39,388 nt of DNA from Sporosarcina limicola (GTDB lineage Bacteria > Bacillota > Bacilli > Bacillales_A > Planococcaceae): assembly GCF_014873855.1 (NCBI RefSeq), contig NZ_JADBEL010000032.1:1-39388 (forward strand), in the 5' to 3' direction. A program made the position numbers and the translations under genes. Of this stretch, positions 16,353-25,401 are shown piece by piece (position 1 is the first letter of the stretch; each line of letters opens with the position of its first letter). The notes under the pieces are model-generated. The model was given only the letters and a program-made list of their open reading frames with translations, had not been told where the DNA came from and ran no database searches.

Positions 16353-18629
16353 TCATCTATTCAAGCTACGATAAAGAAATGCACTGAACTGCGCACGGTT
16401 TACCGGAATATTCGGTTTGAAATTCCCTCTCTCGTTACCTGTCGTGATTTTATGGTTCGCTAAAATATGTACTTGCTTATATGCCCAATGGCTGGCCGGG
16501 ACGTCTTTGAACTTTTTAGTCGATTCGCCTGTGAGCCCATATGCTTTCACAAGGATTGCCGCCATTTGCGCACGTGTTAGCTGTCCGGTTGAGTCGAATC
16601 TCCCGTCCCCTTTACCACCTACAAGATTCGCATTCGCAATTGCATTGATTTCATTAAAATAACGGTGTTTTTGAGGTACATCTTTAAACTTTTGTACACC
16701 CACTTTAGTTGTATCCAAGTTGAACACTCTGCTTAGAATGACAGCGGCGTGTTCACGTGATAATGAATTGCTGGGGTTGAATTTGCCATTCACATCCCCT
16801 TTAATAAAACCAAGTTCTTTCAAACTATGAATTTCAGTATAAAACGTATAGTTGGTAGGGATATCCTTGAAAGTAGAGGAAGAGACGGGAGGGGTGGATA
16901 CCCCGTCACCCACTTCGATTAGGATACTCGTCGTTTTCGTCCCCAATGTCACGCTCACTTGACCTTTGCCGGCTTTAGTCGAAGCTTTAAAACTTCCTGA
17001 TTCTGTGATTGTTCCGATATCGCCTGAGACACTCCATTTCAGCTGTTCCGGTGAATATATAATAGGTTTACCTTGCGCATCCGTTGCAGTCGCTTTGAAC
17101 GACACGCTTGCGCCCGGTTTAATTTTGGATGCAGAAGGTATAATTGTCAACTTAGTTGGTGCATCAGCAACCGTCACAGGAAATGACTGTTTCGCACCAC
17201 CATATTGTACAGTAACCCTGTCCTCCCCTGCTTTCACTGCTGTATATGAAAGACCAGAAGCGGAGACACTGCCATTGTCAGAAAGCACTTCGATCATTGC
17301 CATATCCACTTTCAACGGATTATAATACGTGTCAAGTACGTAACTTAATACTACCGAAGCGTTTGACCCGACTAGCATCGTACCAACCTTATTCCGAGAC
17401 ACACTGATATGTGCAGGGTCGCTTAATGGCGCTGTACTAATCGCCTCGATAATAGCGGACACTCTTCGTTCAGCAGAATTTGTCGTTCGGTTTGCAAGTA
17501 CGATTGTATTGCTTCCTTGGTTACGTACGCCCATTGCCGTCGAACCACCGCCATCGAAATTTAGCGCCCGATCGTATCCTTGATCTGCCAAATATCTCGC
17601 AAACTGAGGTAGCGTCATTCCGTTGCTATAGCCTTTACGGTTGTCTACTGTTACAAGATGGACCTTTTTCTTATCTTTGCTAATTGCAATTGCTGTTCTT
17701 GCTGTACGACTACTAGCCCGCCAGTTGGATGTATCCATGGTGATGTTCGGCTTGCCATCTTTCAATAACATCGGACCGCTCGCCAACATGAACTCGGATT
17801 CCATCCATTTTTCGTCCATGGATAAGGATAAGGATATATTGTTTCCAGGTTGCAAATTCTTGAACTTCTCTAATCCTTTAAGTCCATGAACGGAGACTAC
17901 GAAACCATTTTTAGGAATCTCCACTTTTTCTTTCGAGCCATATGGTCGCACTTTCACCACTTGGCCTGTCAATTGCTGGCCGTAATGAGTGGATGTGATC
18001 GGCTGGCCTGTATCAACGACGATTTCGATGCCGTATTCGTTCGAGTTCGTGTACTGTGAGATATATTGGGGTGTAAAGACTATGGTTTCATCGGCTTGTC
18101 TTTCACGATTCAAACCGGTCATTAGATGATTGGAACCTTCGAAACCAACATGTACATTGAACTTGAAATAGTCTATTTCAGCAAGCCCATCTTTCGTTAC
18201 ACCAAATGCAATCGGCTGGCTCACATAGTATTTCGACAAATCTGAGATGACGCCCCCATTGACAATTTCATTTCCTTGGGAAATTAAGTACATCGGCAAT
18301 CCACTGTTCATGTCAAAAAAAGAAGCATTAACTGCACCAACAACACGATTGTCATCCCTAGAGTCCCGATTCGCAAGAGATGTCGTCGTCTGTGTTTTTG
18401 CAATGGGTGCTGGCAATCCGATACCTATTTTCGTATATGGATCACCTAGATTGACCTCAAGCTGATTTATGTAATTTGTTCCCGCGTTTATAGATTGTGA
18501 ATAGGTCACGCCTGATGATACTGGAGTACTCTTCACCGACTGCTGTTTAGCTAATGCACCTGCTGGTATCGCGAATATAAGTGAGGTAGCAATCGCAGTC
18601 ATAGTAATTTTTTTACTAAAGATTTTCAT
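16353..18629 (-). CDS. SLH-anchored phosphodiester glycosidase (NAGPA family)
   Basis: A 758-residue exoprotein. Signal peptide about 1-27 (ending ALA). A NAGPA/DUF2233 domain follows (about 60-400): family features are VNASFFDMNSGLPMYLI, ARTAIAISKDKKKVHLVTVD and NFDGGGSTAM. Members hydrolyse GlcNAc-1-phosphodiester or related bonds, which suggests action on a phosphate-containing wall polymer. Next come one or two Ig-like/Big-type modules (about 405-575), then three SLH repeats at the C-terminus (about 582-758). A clear ribosome site is missing just upstream of ATG 18629: GGAAAGGAAGGTG lies about 25 bases before it. The K-rich signal sequence supports this start, and the ATG at residue 10 is an alternative. 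Confidence 0.85.
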   Translation of the reverse strand: MKIFSKKITMTAIATSLIFAIPAGALAKQQSVKSTPVSSGVTYSQSINAGTNYINQLEVNLGDPYTKIGIGLPAPIAKTQTTTSLANRDSRDDNRVVGAVNASFFDMNSGLPMYLISQGNEIVNGGVISDLSKYYVSQPIAFGVTKDGLAEIDYFKFNVHVGFEGSNHLMTGLNRERQADETIVFTPQYISQYTNSNEYGIEIVVDTGQPITSTHYGQQLTGQVVKVRPYGSKEKVEIPKNGFVVSVHGLKGLEKFKNLQPGNNISLSLSMDEKWMESEFMLASGPMLLKDGKPNITMDTSNWRASSRTARTAIAISKDKKKVHLVTVDNRKGYSNGMTLPQFARYLADQGYDRALNFDGGGSTAMGVRNQGSNTIVLANRTTNSAERRVSAIIEAISTAPLSDPAHISVSRNKVGTMLVGSNASVVLSYVLDTYYNPLKVDMAMIEVLSDNGSVSASGLSYTAVKAGEDRVTVQYGGAKQSFPVTVADAPTKLTIIPSASKIKPGASVSFKATATDAQGKPIIYSPEQLKWSVSGDIGTITESGSFKASTKAGKGQVSVTLGTKTTSILIEVGDGVSTPPVSSSTFKDIPTNYTFYTEIHSLKELGFIKGDVNGKFNPSNSLSREHAAVILSRVFNLDTTKVGVQKFKDVPQKHRYFNEINAIANANLVGGKGDGRFDSTGQLTRAQMAAILVKAYGLTGESTKKFKDVPASHWAYKQVHILANHKITTGNERGNFKPNIPVNRAQFSAFLYRSLNR

Positions 18630-18726
18630 TGAAACTTTTTTACTAGTGATAAAGCTACACCTTCCTTTCCTATCATTCTATAGTTTAACAGAGGATTCGA
18701 CAGATTGCCATAATCCATATGAAGGA

Positions 18727-18772
18727 AAAAGCTGTTCGAAGTGTACTATCCGTACTCCGAACAGCTTAATTA
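18727..18772 (-). terminator. Terminator of the O-antigen-ligase-like gene (possibly bidirectional)
   Basis: AAGCTGTTCG pairs with CGAACAGCTT, with inner GTAC pairing; on the minus strand a run of five T follows. Confidence 0.88.
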
Positions 18773-18777
18773 TAATA

Positions 18778-20241
18778 TTATAGATCCTCTATTTTAAATT
18801 TCACATACTGACTCGTAGACGACGCAAATGCTCCGAATAAGATGAAGTAAAACATCGTATACAACTTTAACTCCCAAATATTATAATAGAATCCAGAAAA
18901 TCCTGTTGCCACCCAAAATGCAATCATGAATTTACCAAATACCGTTTTCCGCTCTTTCCAGAACATCGCAAACATACCTAGTAGGAATGCCCCAAAGAGA
19001 ATAACGCCCACAACACCTGTTTCGGCAATGACCTGAATGTATTGATTGTCAGAATAGAAGTATTTACCCCCATAGATGTCTGAACGAATCCCGTGATGCT
19101 TATAGATTGGGGAGCCATATGACAACGTAGCCGATCCTCCGAATGAACCGAAACCTGCCCCAATAACGGGGTAATCCTTAAATATTTCAAATCCTTTATT
19201 AATGTAGAAGAATCGACCACTTTCAGACATAAGCGCCAAATTCTTTTCATCGAATGTCTCACCAAAACGTTCACCGATGCTGCCTGGTCCAGTATCTGGG
19301 GCTTTAATACCAAGATACTCGACTAACTGAACTCCTAAATTGACAGGGTAATAGACCAAGATGATTGACGCTACTCCTGCTAGAACAAGCCGTTTCAATA
19401 AATGCCAGTTTTTCGAAAGCAAAATGAAAATGACTCCGAAAGTAAATGCCGAAATCCATGTCCCTCTTGAATACGTCAATACCAAGACACCGAGGAACAG
19501 CACAAGGTTCACATTCAAAAACCATTTATACTTCTCATTTTTATAGATGAAATGTAAAAACAAAATGGAAAGGATACCGAAAAATAGTAACAATGCAAGT
19601 GAATTCGGATTCCCAGGCAAGCCATAAATTCTTACAAAGTTCGTAGCGGACAATACTTTATACTTCCATACATCTGGTAGCAACAATTGTCTCATGGATA
19701 GTTTTTCGATAATGCCATGAATAGAAACAAGTAGGCTTGTCCAAACAGTTACCCACGCAAGCCGCTTAAACCAATCTTCCGGTAACAGCATCCGTGAAAC
19801 GATATAATACAGCATGTACATAATGATAAACGTCCGAATTTGGAAAATGACGGCGGCTGGTAAAACATGCTGCATTAAACCGCTCACAGCACCGCATATC
19901 AGAAATGCGAAAAATGCCCATTCAAACCACTTAAATGAAAATAGCGTCTTCCAATCCTTGCCACTTGAAAAAACCAATTTCACAAATGCGACAAGTGTAA
20001 TCAAATCCCCAATCAGTTTTAGTCCCGAATTCACTTCTACAAGAAGCGGCCGAATACTAACATAGATGACGAGGAAAAGTAGACTCTGCTGTGGTCTGAA
20101 AAATGAAAAAAGTACGAAGAACAGCGACGTCACAATAAGTGCAATCGATGTAGGAAGAAACAAAGCAACTCCTACTACTGCCATTGCTATGAGGAAATAC
20201 AATGTATCTTTCTCTTTTAATTTCTCTGTTATGGTTGTCAT
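18778..20241 (-). CDS. O-antigen ligase / Wzy-like polymerase family membrane protein
   Basis: A 487-residue polytopic membrane protein with about 11-12 hydrophobic segments. The family signature region is present: GLPGNPNSLALLLFFG, TYSRGTWISAF, and a large extracellular loop with VIGAGFGSFGGSA ... SDNQYIQVIAETGVVG, as in the Wzy_C domain of O-antigen ligases and polysaccharide polymerases. Such enzymes join lipid-linked glycan units or transfer a glycan to an acceptor outside the membrane. Between SLH-protein genes and near csaB, the likely substrate is a wall polysaccharide or an S-layer glycan; this is inference. AAAGGGA precedes ATG 20241 at about ten bases. Confidence 0.85.
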   Translation of the reverse strand: MTTITEKLKEKDTLYFLIAMAVVGVALFLPTSIALIVTSLFFVLFSFFRPQQSLLFLVIYVSIRPLLVEVNSGLKLIGDLITLVAFVKLVFSSGKDWKTLFSFKWFEWAFFAFLICGAVSGLMQHVLPAAVIFQIRTFIIMYMLYYIVSRMLLPEDWFKRLAWVTVWTSLLVSIHGIIEKLSMRQLLLPDVWKYKVLSATNFVRIYGLPGNPNSLALLLFFGILSILFLHFIYKNEKYKWFLNVNLVLFLGVLVLTYSRGTWISAFTFGVIFILLSKNWHLLKRLVLAGVASIILVYYPVNLGVQLVEYLGIKAPDTGPGSIGERFGETFDEKNLALMSESGRFFYINKGFEIFKDYPVIGAGFGSFGGSATLSYGSPIYKHHGIRSDIYGGKYFYSDNQYIQVIAETGVVGVILFGAFLLGMFAMFWKERKTVFGKFMIAFWVATGFSGFYYNIWELKLYTMFYFILFGAFASSTSQYVKFKIEDL

Positions 20242-20447
20242 TTACTATTTTTCCCTTTCTACGACTAAACGCAAAATGATAGATGGTAATCTCCGATTAT
20301 AAGTCCACCGTTATTATAGCATTTTATTAGACGTTGTGGTGTACCCTTTTGTTTCATTTCAAAGGAAAAATATTCTGAAACTCTTACCTTATTATTCTGG
20401 TGGAATTCTGCTACTATAGGGAGATGAAGTAAAAAGGAGGTATACCG

Positions 20448-22526
20448 GTGAAAAAACTAATCATTTTCACTTTAATTACATTGCTCACGTTCTCCCTAAC
20501 CTTCCACTTAGAAGTAAGGGCGAACAACATTGACGGTCATCAGATGAAAGCTGAACTAAACTATTTGATTGAAAAAGGCGTGATTCGAGCGGATGCGAAA
20601 GGAAATTATCATCCCGATAAGTCTGTGACAAGAGGTGAATTCGCATCATACATTACCCGTTCGTTAGATTTACCCATTTCTACTAAATATACATTCAAAG
20701 ATTTGAAAGCGAACTCAAGCCTAACCATCGAAATCCAAAATGCTGCTGGAGCAGGAATTCTTTCCGGCTATCCCGATGGCACGTTTAGAGCAAATGATAA
20801 AATTACCCGTCAACATATGGCTGGAATGATCAACAGAGCCTTCCGTTACATGGAACTTCCTGTCCAGAAAAAAGCATTAAAATTCAAGGATTCCAATAAA
20901 ATTTCTCCAAACTTTATTGATGCTGTGGCGGTTGCAGTCAATTTAAACATCATCCGCGGGGATCACCGAAAAAATGGTGTTTATTTCAACCCAAGAGACA
21001 ATGCAACAATTGCACACGCATCCGCGTTTCTATTCAGGATGTTAGCAGCTGCGGATGCATTGAAACCTGTAGAACCGGTTGAACCAAATGAACCAGTTGA
21101 GCCAGTTGAACCAGTTGAGCCTGAACTGCCAACAAAACCGGTCCAACCAACTCAACCGGAGAAACCAAGTATTCCTAACATCAACCCCGAGGTATATAAA
21201 GTAAGTTCCATTTCAGGGGGGCAAGTGAACCCAACAACTGCCGTGTACAAAACATTTGAAGATGCATTGGCCACATACAATGCTTCTTCATCTATAAGAG
21301 CAATTGAACAAAATAATAAAATAATAAAAATGAAAGACGGACGAGCATTCGGTTCGGAAAACCCCAAACAATATACGTCCCTTTATAGCAATTCCACGTT
21401 ACGGAATGAAGTAACCTATGTACAGAAGGGCCATGAAATGAAATACATAGGAAGCAGCCCAGACTACGTTATACTTGAAGTCGCTGGGACGACTTTCTAT
21501 GCGAAACAAAGTGAAGTCAACCTTGTACCAACAGAGCTTGTCACCGGCTACGACTATTATGAAGTAGATCAGACCAATATCTTGTATCATAATATGTACA
21601 ATAATTTAAGTAAAAGCAAAGGGGTTTATTCAATCGGCCCAGCCTCCCCGTCGATGCAGGCCGGGAAAAGGTATACAAGCTTCGACGGAGTTCATTTCGA
21701 TGAAGTTGGAACAAAGAATACAATTATACATTTCCCATACTTCCAATTCCAATCCGTCCGTCAACCTACTTCATATAGTGGTGCGGAACTTGAACAATAT
21801 ATCAAAGAAGTTTTGAAAGAACGCGAGAATACAGGTATCGCTCGTTACAAAAATGCGACGGTCAAATCAAAACTCCTCGGTCTTGGTAACTATTTAAAGA
21901 CGATTGAAAATACACATCGCGTTAACGCAATGTTCATCTTGGCGACAGCCATTCATGAAAGCGATTACGGAATAAGTGTCAATGCACAAACGAAAAACAA
22001 TATTTTTGGTATTAAAGTGTTTGATTCTACACCTGAATTTGGAGAAATTTATGTCCGTCCCGAAAACAGTGTGGATGCATTCATTAGTCGCTACGCGAAC
22101 CTCAATTATGCTAATCCACTTGGAGCACATGCAAATGGAGCCATTCCAGGTAATAAGGTGGTTGGTTTCAATGTGAAATATGCTTCCGACCCAAACTGGG
22201 GTAGTAAAATTGCAGGTCATATGTGGCGCATTGACACGCTTTTAGGTAAACGGGACTACAAACAAGCGAATTTGGGAGTTATCTCGTTTAAAGGAGATAA
22301 CGGCGTCAATATACGGACAAGCCCTGACGTCCAAAGCGACAATAAATTGTTCACCTATAAACCGAAAGACCCCGGCTACAATGCGGCATTCGGCTATCCA
22401 CTCGTCATCGTAGAAGAAACAACAGGTAGTGATGGCTATGTATGGTATAAAGTGCTAGCCGATATTAATCCACCTGCCGACTATGGCTGGATTCGTGCAG
22501 ATTTAGTGAAACGTATTTTAGAATAA
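20448..22526 (+). CDS. SLH-anchored endo-beta-N-acetylglucosaminidase (GH73)
   Basis: A 692-residue secreted wall hydrolase that cuts glycan strands at GlcNAc. Signal peptide about 1-25; three SLH repeats (about 28-205, for example YHPDKSVTRGEFASYI and FRANDKITRQHMAGMI); a Pro/Glu-rich linker with EPVEPVEP runs (about 205-245); a middle region (about 250-440); a GH73 domain (about 445-605) with the catalytic Glu in ATAIHESDYG and NNIFGIKVFD; and a C-terminal SH3-like domain (GVNIRTSPDVQ ... YGWIRADLV). The start is GTG 20448, seven bases after AAAAAGGAGG; no ATG fits. A strong terminator follows. Confidence 0.92.
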   Translation: MKKLIIFTLITLLTFSLTFHLEVRANNIDGHQMKAELNYLIEKGVIRADAKGNYHPDKSVTRGEFASYITRSLDLPISTKYTFKDLKANSSLTIEIQNAAGAGILSGYPDGTFRANDKITRQHMAGMINRAFRYMELPVQKKALKFKDSNKISPNFIDAVAVAVNLNIIRGDHRKNGVYFNPRDNATIAHASAFLFRMLAAADALKPVEPVEPNEPVEPVEPVEPELPTKPVQPTQPEKPSIPNINPEVYKVSSISGGQVNPTTAVYKTFEDALATYNASSSIRAIEQNNKIIKMKDGRAFGSENPKQYTSLYSNSTLRNEVTYVQKGHEMKYIGSSPDYVILEVAGTTFYAKQSEVNLVPTELVTGYDYYEVDQTNILYHNMYNNLSKSKGVYSIGPASPSMQAGKRYTSFDGVHFDEVGTKNTIIHFPYFQFQSVRQPTSYSGAELEQYIKEVLKERENTGIARYKNATVKSKLLGLGNYLKTIENTHRVNAMFILATAIHESDYGISVNAQTKNNIFGIKVFDSTPEFGEIYVRPENSVDAFISRYANLNYANPLGAHANGAIPGNKVVGFNVKYASDPNWGSKIAGHMWRIDTLLGKRDYKQANLGVISFKGDNGVNIRTSPDVQSDNKLFTYKPKDPGYNAAFGYPLVIVEETTGSDGYVWYKVLADINPPADYGWIRADLVKRILE

Positions 22527-22529
22527 AGT

Positions 22530-22579
22530 AAAGGCATAGATGGAAGTCAGCTAACTCGACTTTCATCTATGCCTTTTAT
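22530..22579 (+). terminator. Rho-independent terminator of the glucosaminidase gene
   Basis: AAAGGCATAGATGGAAGTC pairs with GACTTTCATCTATGCCTTT (G-T pair included), followed by T-rich sequence. Confidence 0.93.
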
Positions 22580-22658
22580 TTATAGTAATGGGACAAGAGT
22601 ATGGCTGCCCCAAACTATAAGGGCAATCGCGAACACCCCTTCACCAGTATTTTCCGTC

Positions 22659-22706
22659 AAAAAATGTCCCTTGCAGTCGGATATCACCGTTGCATGGGAC
22701 ATTTTA
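22659..22706 (-). terminator. Rho-independent terminator of the large SLH protein gene
   Basis: On the minus strand AAAATGTCCCATGCA pairs with TGCAAGGGACATTTT (small mismatch), followed by T. Confidence 0.9.
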
Positions 22707-22728
22707 ATTATCAATTTAAAATCAAAAT

Positions 22729-24996
22729 TTACAGAGCATCCGTATGTTCCTTGCCTGCTGGGAGAAGCTCTGGCAGACCAATTCGCTCCAGCCCTTTTTT
22801 AATCTTTGTCGTATAGCCCGATTCCTTCGCATCTAAATACCCTGCTTTAGAACGAATCATTCGCTCCAGTACCGGCAATTTCGTTGGATCGGTGATTGAC
22901 CACATTTCATACGATTGGATCAAATCTTCCAATGTTAAATGAACGTAATCGCGCCCAACAAATGTATGTTCAGGCGAAACTTTATACCAAATGTCTCCAT
23001 CAGGTCGAATCCATTGCTCTTCATCTTTTTCAATTGCCGTTTGAATACTAATCGCTGTATCTAGGTAAGCAGGATCTTTAAACTCTTGGTATGCAAACAG
23101 TAGGATATTCATCCCCCCAAGAAGATGGTTCATGGACGTATGTGTCTTCACTTTTTGCGCAGAGGGGAAATAGTCGGAAATGTAGTAGGACGAATTGTCC
23201 ACACTTATAATATTTCCTTTTTCCTTTTGTGATACAAGCAAATCCGCATAATTTTTCAGTCCAACATTGTAATCCGTATGACCAAATGCTTTGCCACCCT
23301 CATACATGAACAACGCAATTTGCTCATTGAATCTTGTATCGACGAATGGAGCTGTAAAACCGAATAACTCTTTCAAATAGGTACTTGTCACTTCTGTCTC
23401 CCAGTACGTTGAATCCCCTCTAAAAGAATTTAGATTGGAAAATGAGTTATACAGTACATTTTCAAAGTAACGTTCCTTCGTTTCAATATAAAGCGCCATT
23501 ACCCGATCCTCTTTCACAAGTAGAAGGTTCCGTCCGTATCCCCTGCCAGACTTTGGCATCGGTTCGATTGTGGTTGCCATTTTATTATAAGGTCCTTTTG
23601 CCGTATACCAGCTGTTCCGCTTTTTATAATTCGCTGCAGATTCCAACATCCAGGCATCCATTTGCGATCGATCTGAAAATAATCGCTCATTAGATGTCAA
23701 TAACCATTGGTCTACCACATCGAAACCTTTCGATTCGAGCCGATAAACGGAAAGTTGGTCCTCTCCAAGTTGCACTCCACTGAATGATTCACTTTCCTGA
23801 TGCAATTCCCTTGTGTGGCTAGCAGCACCATTTGGGTACGTTTTGCTCAGCTCAGCCGACCGGTATGACTTACCAATCATGCGGTGTGATACCTTCCCAT
23901 CATTAGCTATTTTTTCGAAAATACCCGTCGGATACGTCGTCAAATCAAAGCCAAATATTTCATCTACCTTTTTCTTGATTGGAAATCTGTTGAATTCATA
24001 AAGTCTGCTCTTTGTTAGTCCTATTTCCGTCTGAATAATATCCACGGTAATCGGAATACTTTGCGGATTTTTCAATGCTGTGAATAAAAAGTAATCCCCA
24101 TTTGGAAGTTCCCTTTTGGTCAGTTCCAACGTGGCAGATGGTATCCCACCAATACGATATATGTAAACAACATCCTTCGCATGTGCATATTGAATCGTTT
24201 TCTCACCAGCAAATTGCATATAATAATCCGAGCGTAAATAGGTTTTCACTTTAGGTGCGATTGGTACTTCCACAAATTGTTGCTCTTGACGAACTGCTTG
24301 GTAGTCTCCGTAGGCCACAGAATCTTCAAAAATAACAGCGGGCAATTTTTCGATGAATGCCTTCTGTACCATAGCTCGGTGAAGGAATACTACATATGTA
24401 GCCCGGTTCACGGGAGTTTTAGGATCAAAGGTACCGTCTTCCTTCCCGGTCGTAATGCCATGTTGGGCGAGCACTTTTACACCAAATTTATGCGATTCAC
24501 TGATACGATCTTCATCCCTGAACTGAATCTCCGCTCCCGTATCTTGCAATTTGAATGCACGAACGATGGCTGTTGCCATCTGTTCTCGCGTTAATGAATC
24601 CCCTACACCAAACGTTCCATCTTCATTCCCTAAGAAAATGCCTGCGTCAAATGTAGCCATCGCACCTTTCAAATGAGAAGATTTCGCGCTGACATCTTTG
24701 AATATCGGTTGAAATGGTGTGACTGGCAACTTAAGTGCATTTGATATCAAGTTTGCAGCCTGTCCCCTAGACACTTCTAGTCCCGGCCTGAATTGCCTAT
24801 CGGGGTAACCGTTGATTATGCTCAAATCGACAAGTTGTGTCACTTCATCTTTCGCCCAAAATTCATTATGTACATCCGTAAAACTTTGATTGACTGGATT
24901 TGCACTAGCAGCAGGAACACCAAAAACAAATACTGATAATACAACCCCTGCAAGTCCAGTCTTCAAAGCACCTCTCATCCTTCTCTTATACAACAT
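22729..24996 (-). CDS. Large SLH protein with an unrecognised C-terminal module
   Basis: An exported protein of 755 residues. The signal peptide is residues 1-33 (KRR start, AASA end). Three SLH repeats follow (about 38-210: FTDVHNEFWAKDEV ... FRPGLEVSRGQAA, FKDVSAKSSHL ... VGDSLTREQMA, FRDEDRIS ... FDPKTPVNRATY). The remaining 540 or so residues match no family I know. They are rich in aromatic residues; the C-terminal 200 (KTHTSMNHLLGGMNILLFAYQEFKDPAYL ... EDLIQSYEMW) look all-helical, as in alpha/alpha-toroid carbohydrate enzymes such as glucuronyl C5-epimerase-like folds, but this is a weak guess. I choose ATG 24996, nine bases after AAGGAGG; ATG 25002 is too close, and a longer frame would read through the ribosome site. 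Confidence 0.8.
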   Translation of the reverse strand: MLYKRRMRGALKTGLAGVVLSVFVFGVPAASANPVNQSFTDVHNEFWAKDEVTQLVDLSIINGYPDRQFRPGLEVSRGQAANLISNALKLPVTPFQPIFKDVSAKSSHLKGAMATFDAGIFLGNEDGTFGVGDSLTREQMATAIVRAFKLQDTGAEIQFRDEDRISESHKFGVKVLAQHGITTGKEDGTFDPKTPVNRATYVVFLHRAMVQKAFIEKLPAVIFEDSVAYGDYQAVRQEQQFVEVPIAPKVKTYLRSDYYMQFAGEKTIQYAHAKDVVYIYRIGGIPSATLELTKRELPNGDYFLFTALKNPQSIPITVDIIQTEIGLTKSRLYEFNRFPIKKKVDEIFGFDLTTYPTGIFEKIANDGKVSHRMIGKSYRSAELSKTYPNGAASHTRELHQESESFSGVQLGEDQLSVYRLESKGFDVVDQWLLTSNERLFSDRSQMDAWMLESAANYKKRNSWYTAKGPYNKMATTIEPMPKSGRGYGRNLLLVKEDRVMALYIETKERYFENVLYNSFSNLNSFRGDSTYWETEVTSTYLKELFGFTAPFVDTRFNEQIALFMYEGGKAFGHTDYNVGLKNYADLLVSQKEKGNIISVDNSSYYISDYFPSAQKVKTHTSMNHLLGGMNILLFAYQEFKDPAYLDTAISIQTAIEKDEEQWIRPDGDIWYKVSPEHTFVGRDYVHLTLEDLIQSYEMWSITDPTKLPVLERMIRSKAGYLDAKESGYTTKIKKGLERIGLPELLPAGKEHTDAL

Positions 24997-25063
24997 TAAC
25001 ATTTTCCTCCTTGCCTGATAGTTTGTCCAACTATCCATCATCTATGATAGCATACAAATGACC

Positions 25064-25095
25064 GAAAAAGCCTCCCTTTGATATAGGAGGCTTTT
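25064..25095. terminator. Rho-independent terminator (either direction)
   Basis: AAAAAGCCTCC pairs with GGAGGCTTTT around a ten-base loop. T or A runs flank both sides. It separates the large SLH gene from the hypothetical gene upstream. Confidence 0.88.
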
Positions 25096-25199
25096 GATTA
25101 TTCTACTAATTTCCGAGCTTCTATACAACTTGGTATTCCCTAAAATACGAACTGCAAGGATCACACTACTTGGTGTTTCCATTCTTCAGCATTTCGAAA

Positions 25200-25400
25200 C
25201 AGCGTATTAAGCCCGAATCAAGTAAGGAAGTAAGGAAGTTAGCCTAAGAGTGTCGCATCCTTGCGACACTCCTAGTCTGAGTTCCCCGAGTCGACAGGGG
25301 TTTAGATTCCACTGAACTATCTAAACACTTTACATTCATCTCACCACTTATAGAAGTGAGAGACTTTTGCTGAATGAAGTTAAAAGGTTTCATTCAGCAA
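25200..25400. repeat. Dispersed intergenic repeat, copy B
   Basis: The segment reads GCGTATTAAGCCCGAATCAA then GTAAGGAAGTTAGCCTAAGA, followed by a perfect hairpin GTGTCGCA/TGCGACAC. It closely matches 28263-28320. A second hairpin, TCTCACCACTT/GAAGTGAGA (about 25336-25360), corresponds to the one at 4090-4108 with paired base changes. The tail TGCTGAATGAAGTT / ATTCAGCA pairs around 25372-25400. No gene is seen between 25042 and 25401. Confidence 0.65.
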
Positions 25401-25401
25401 A

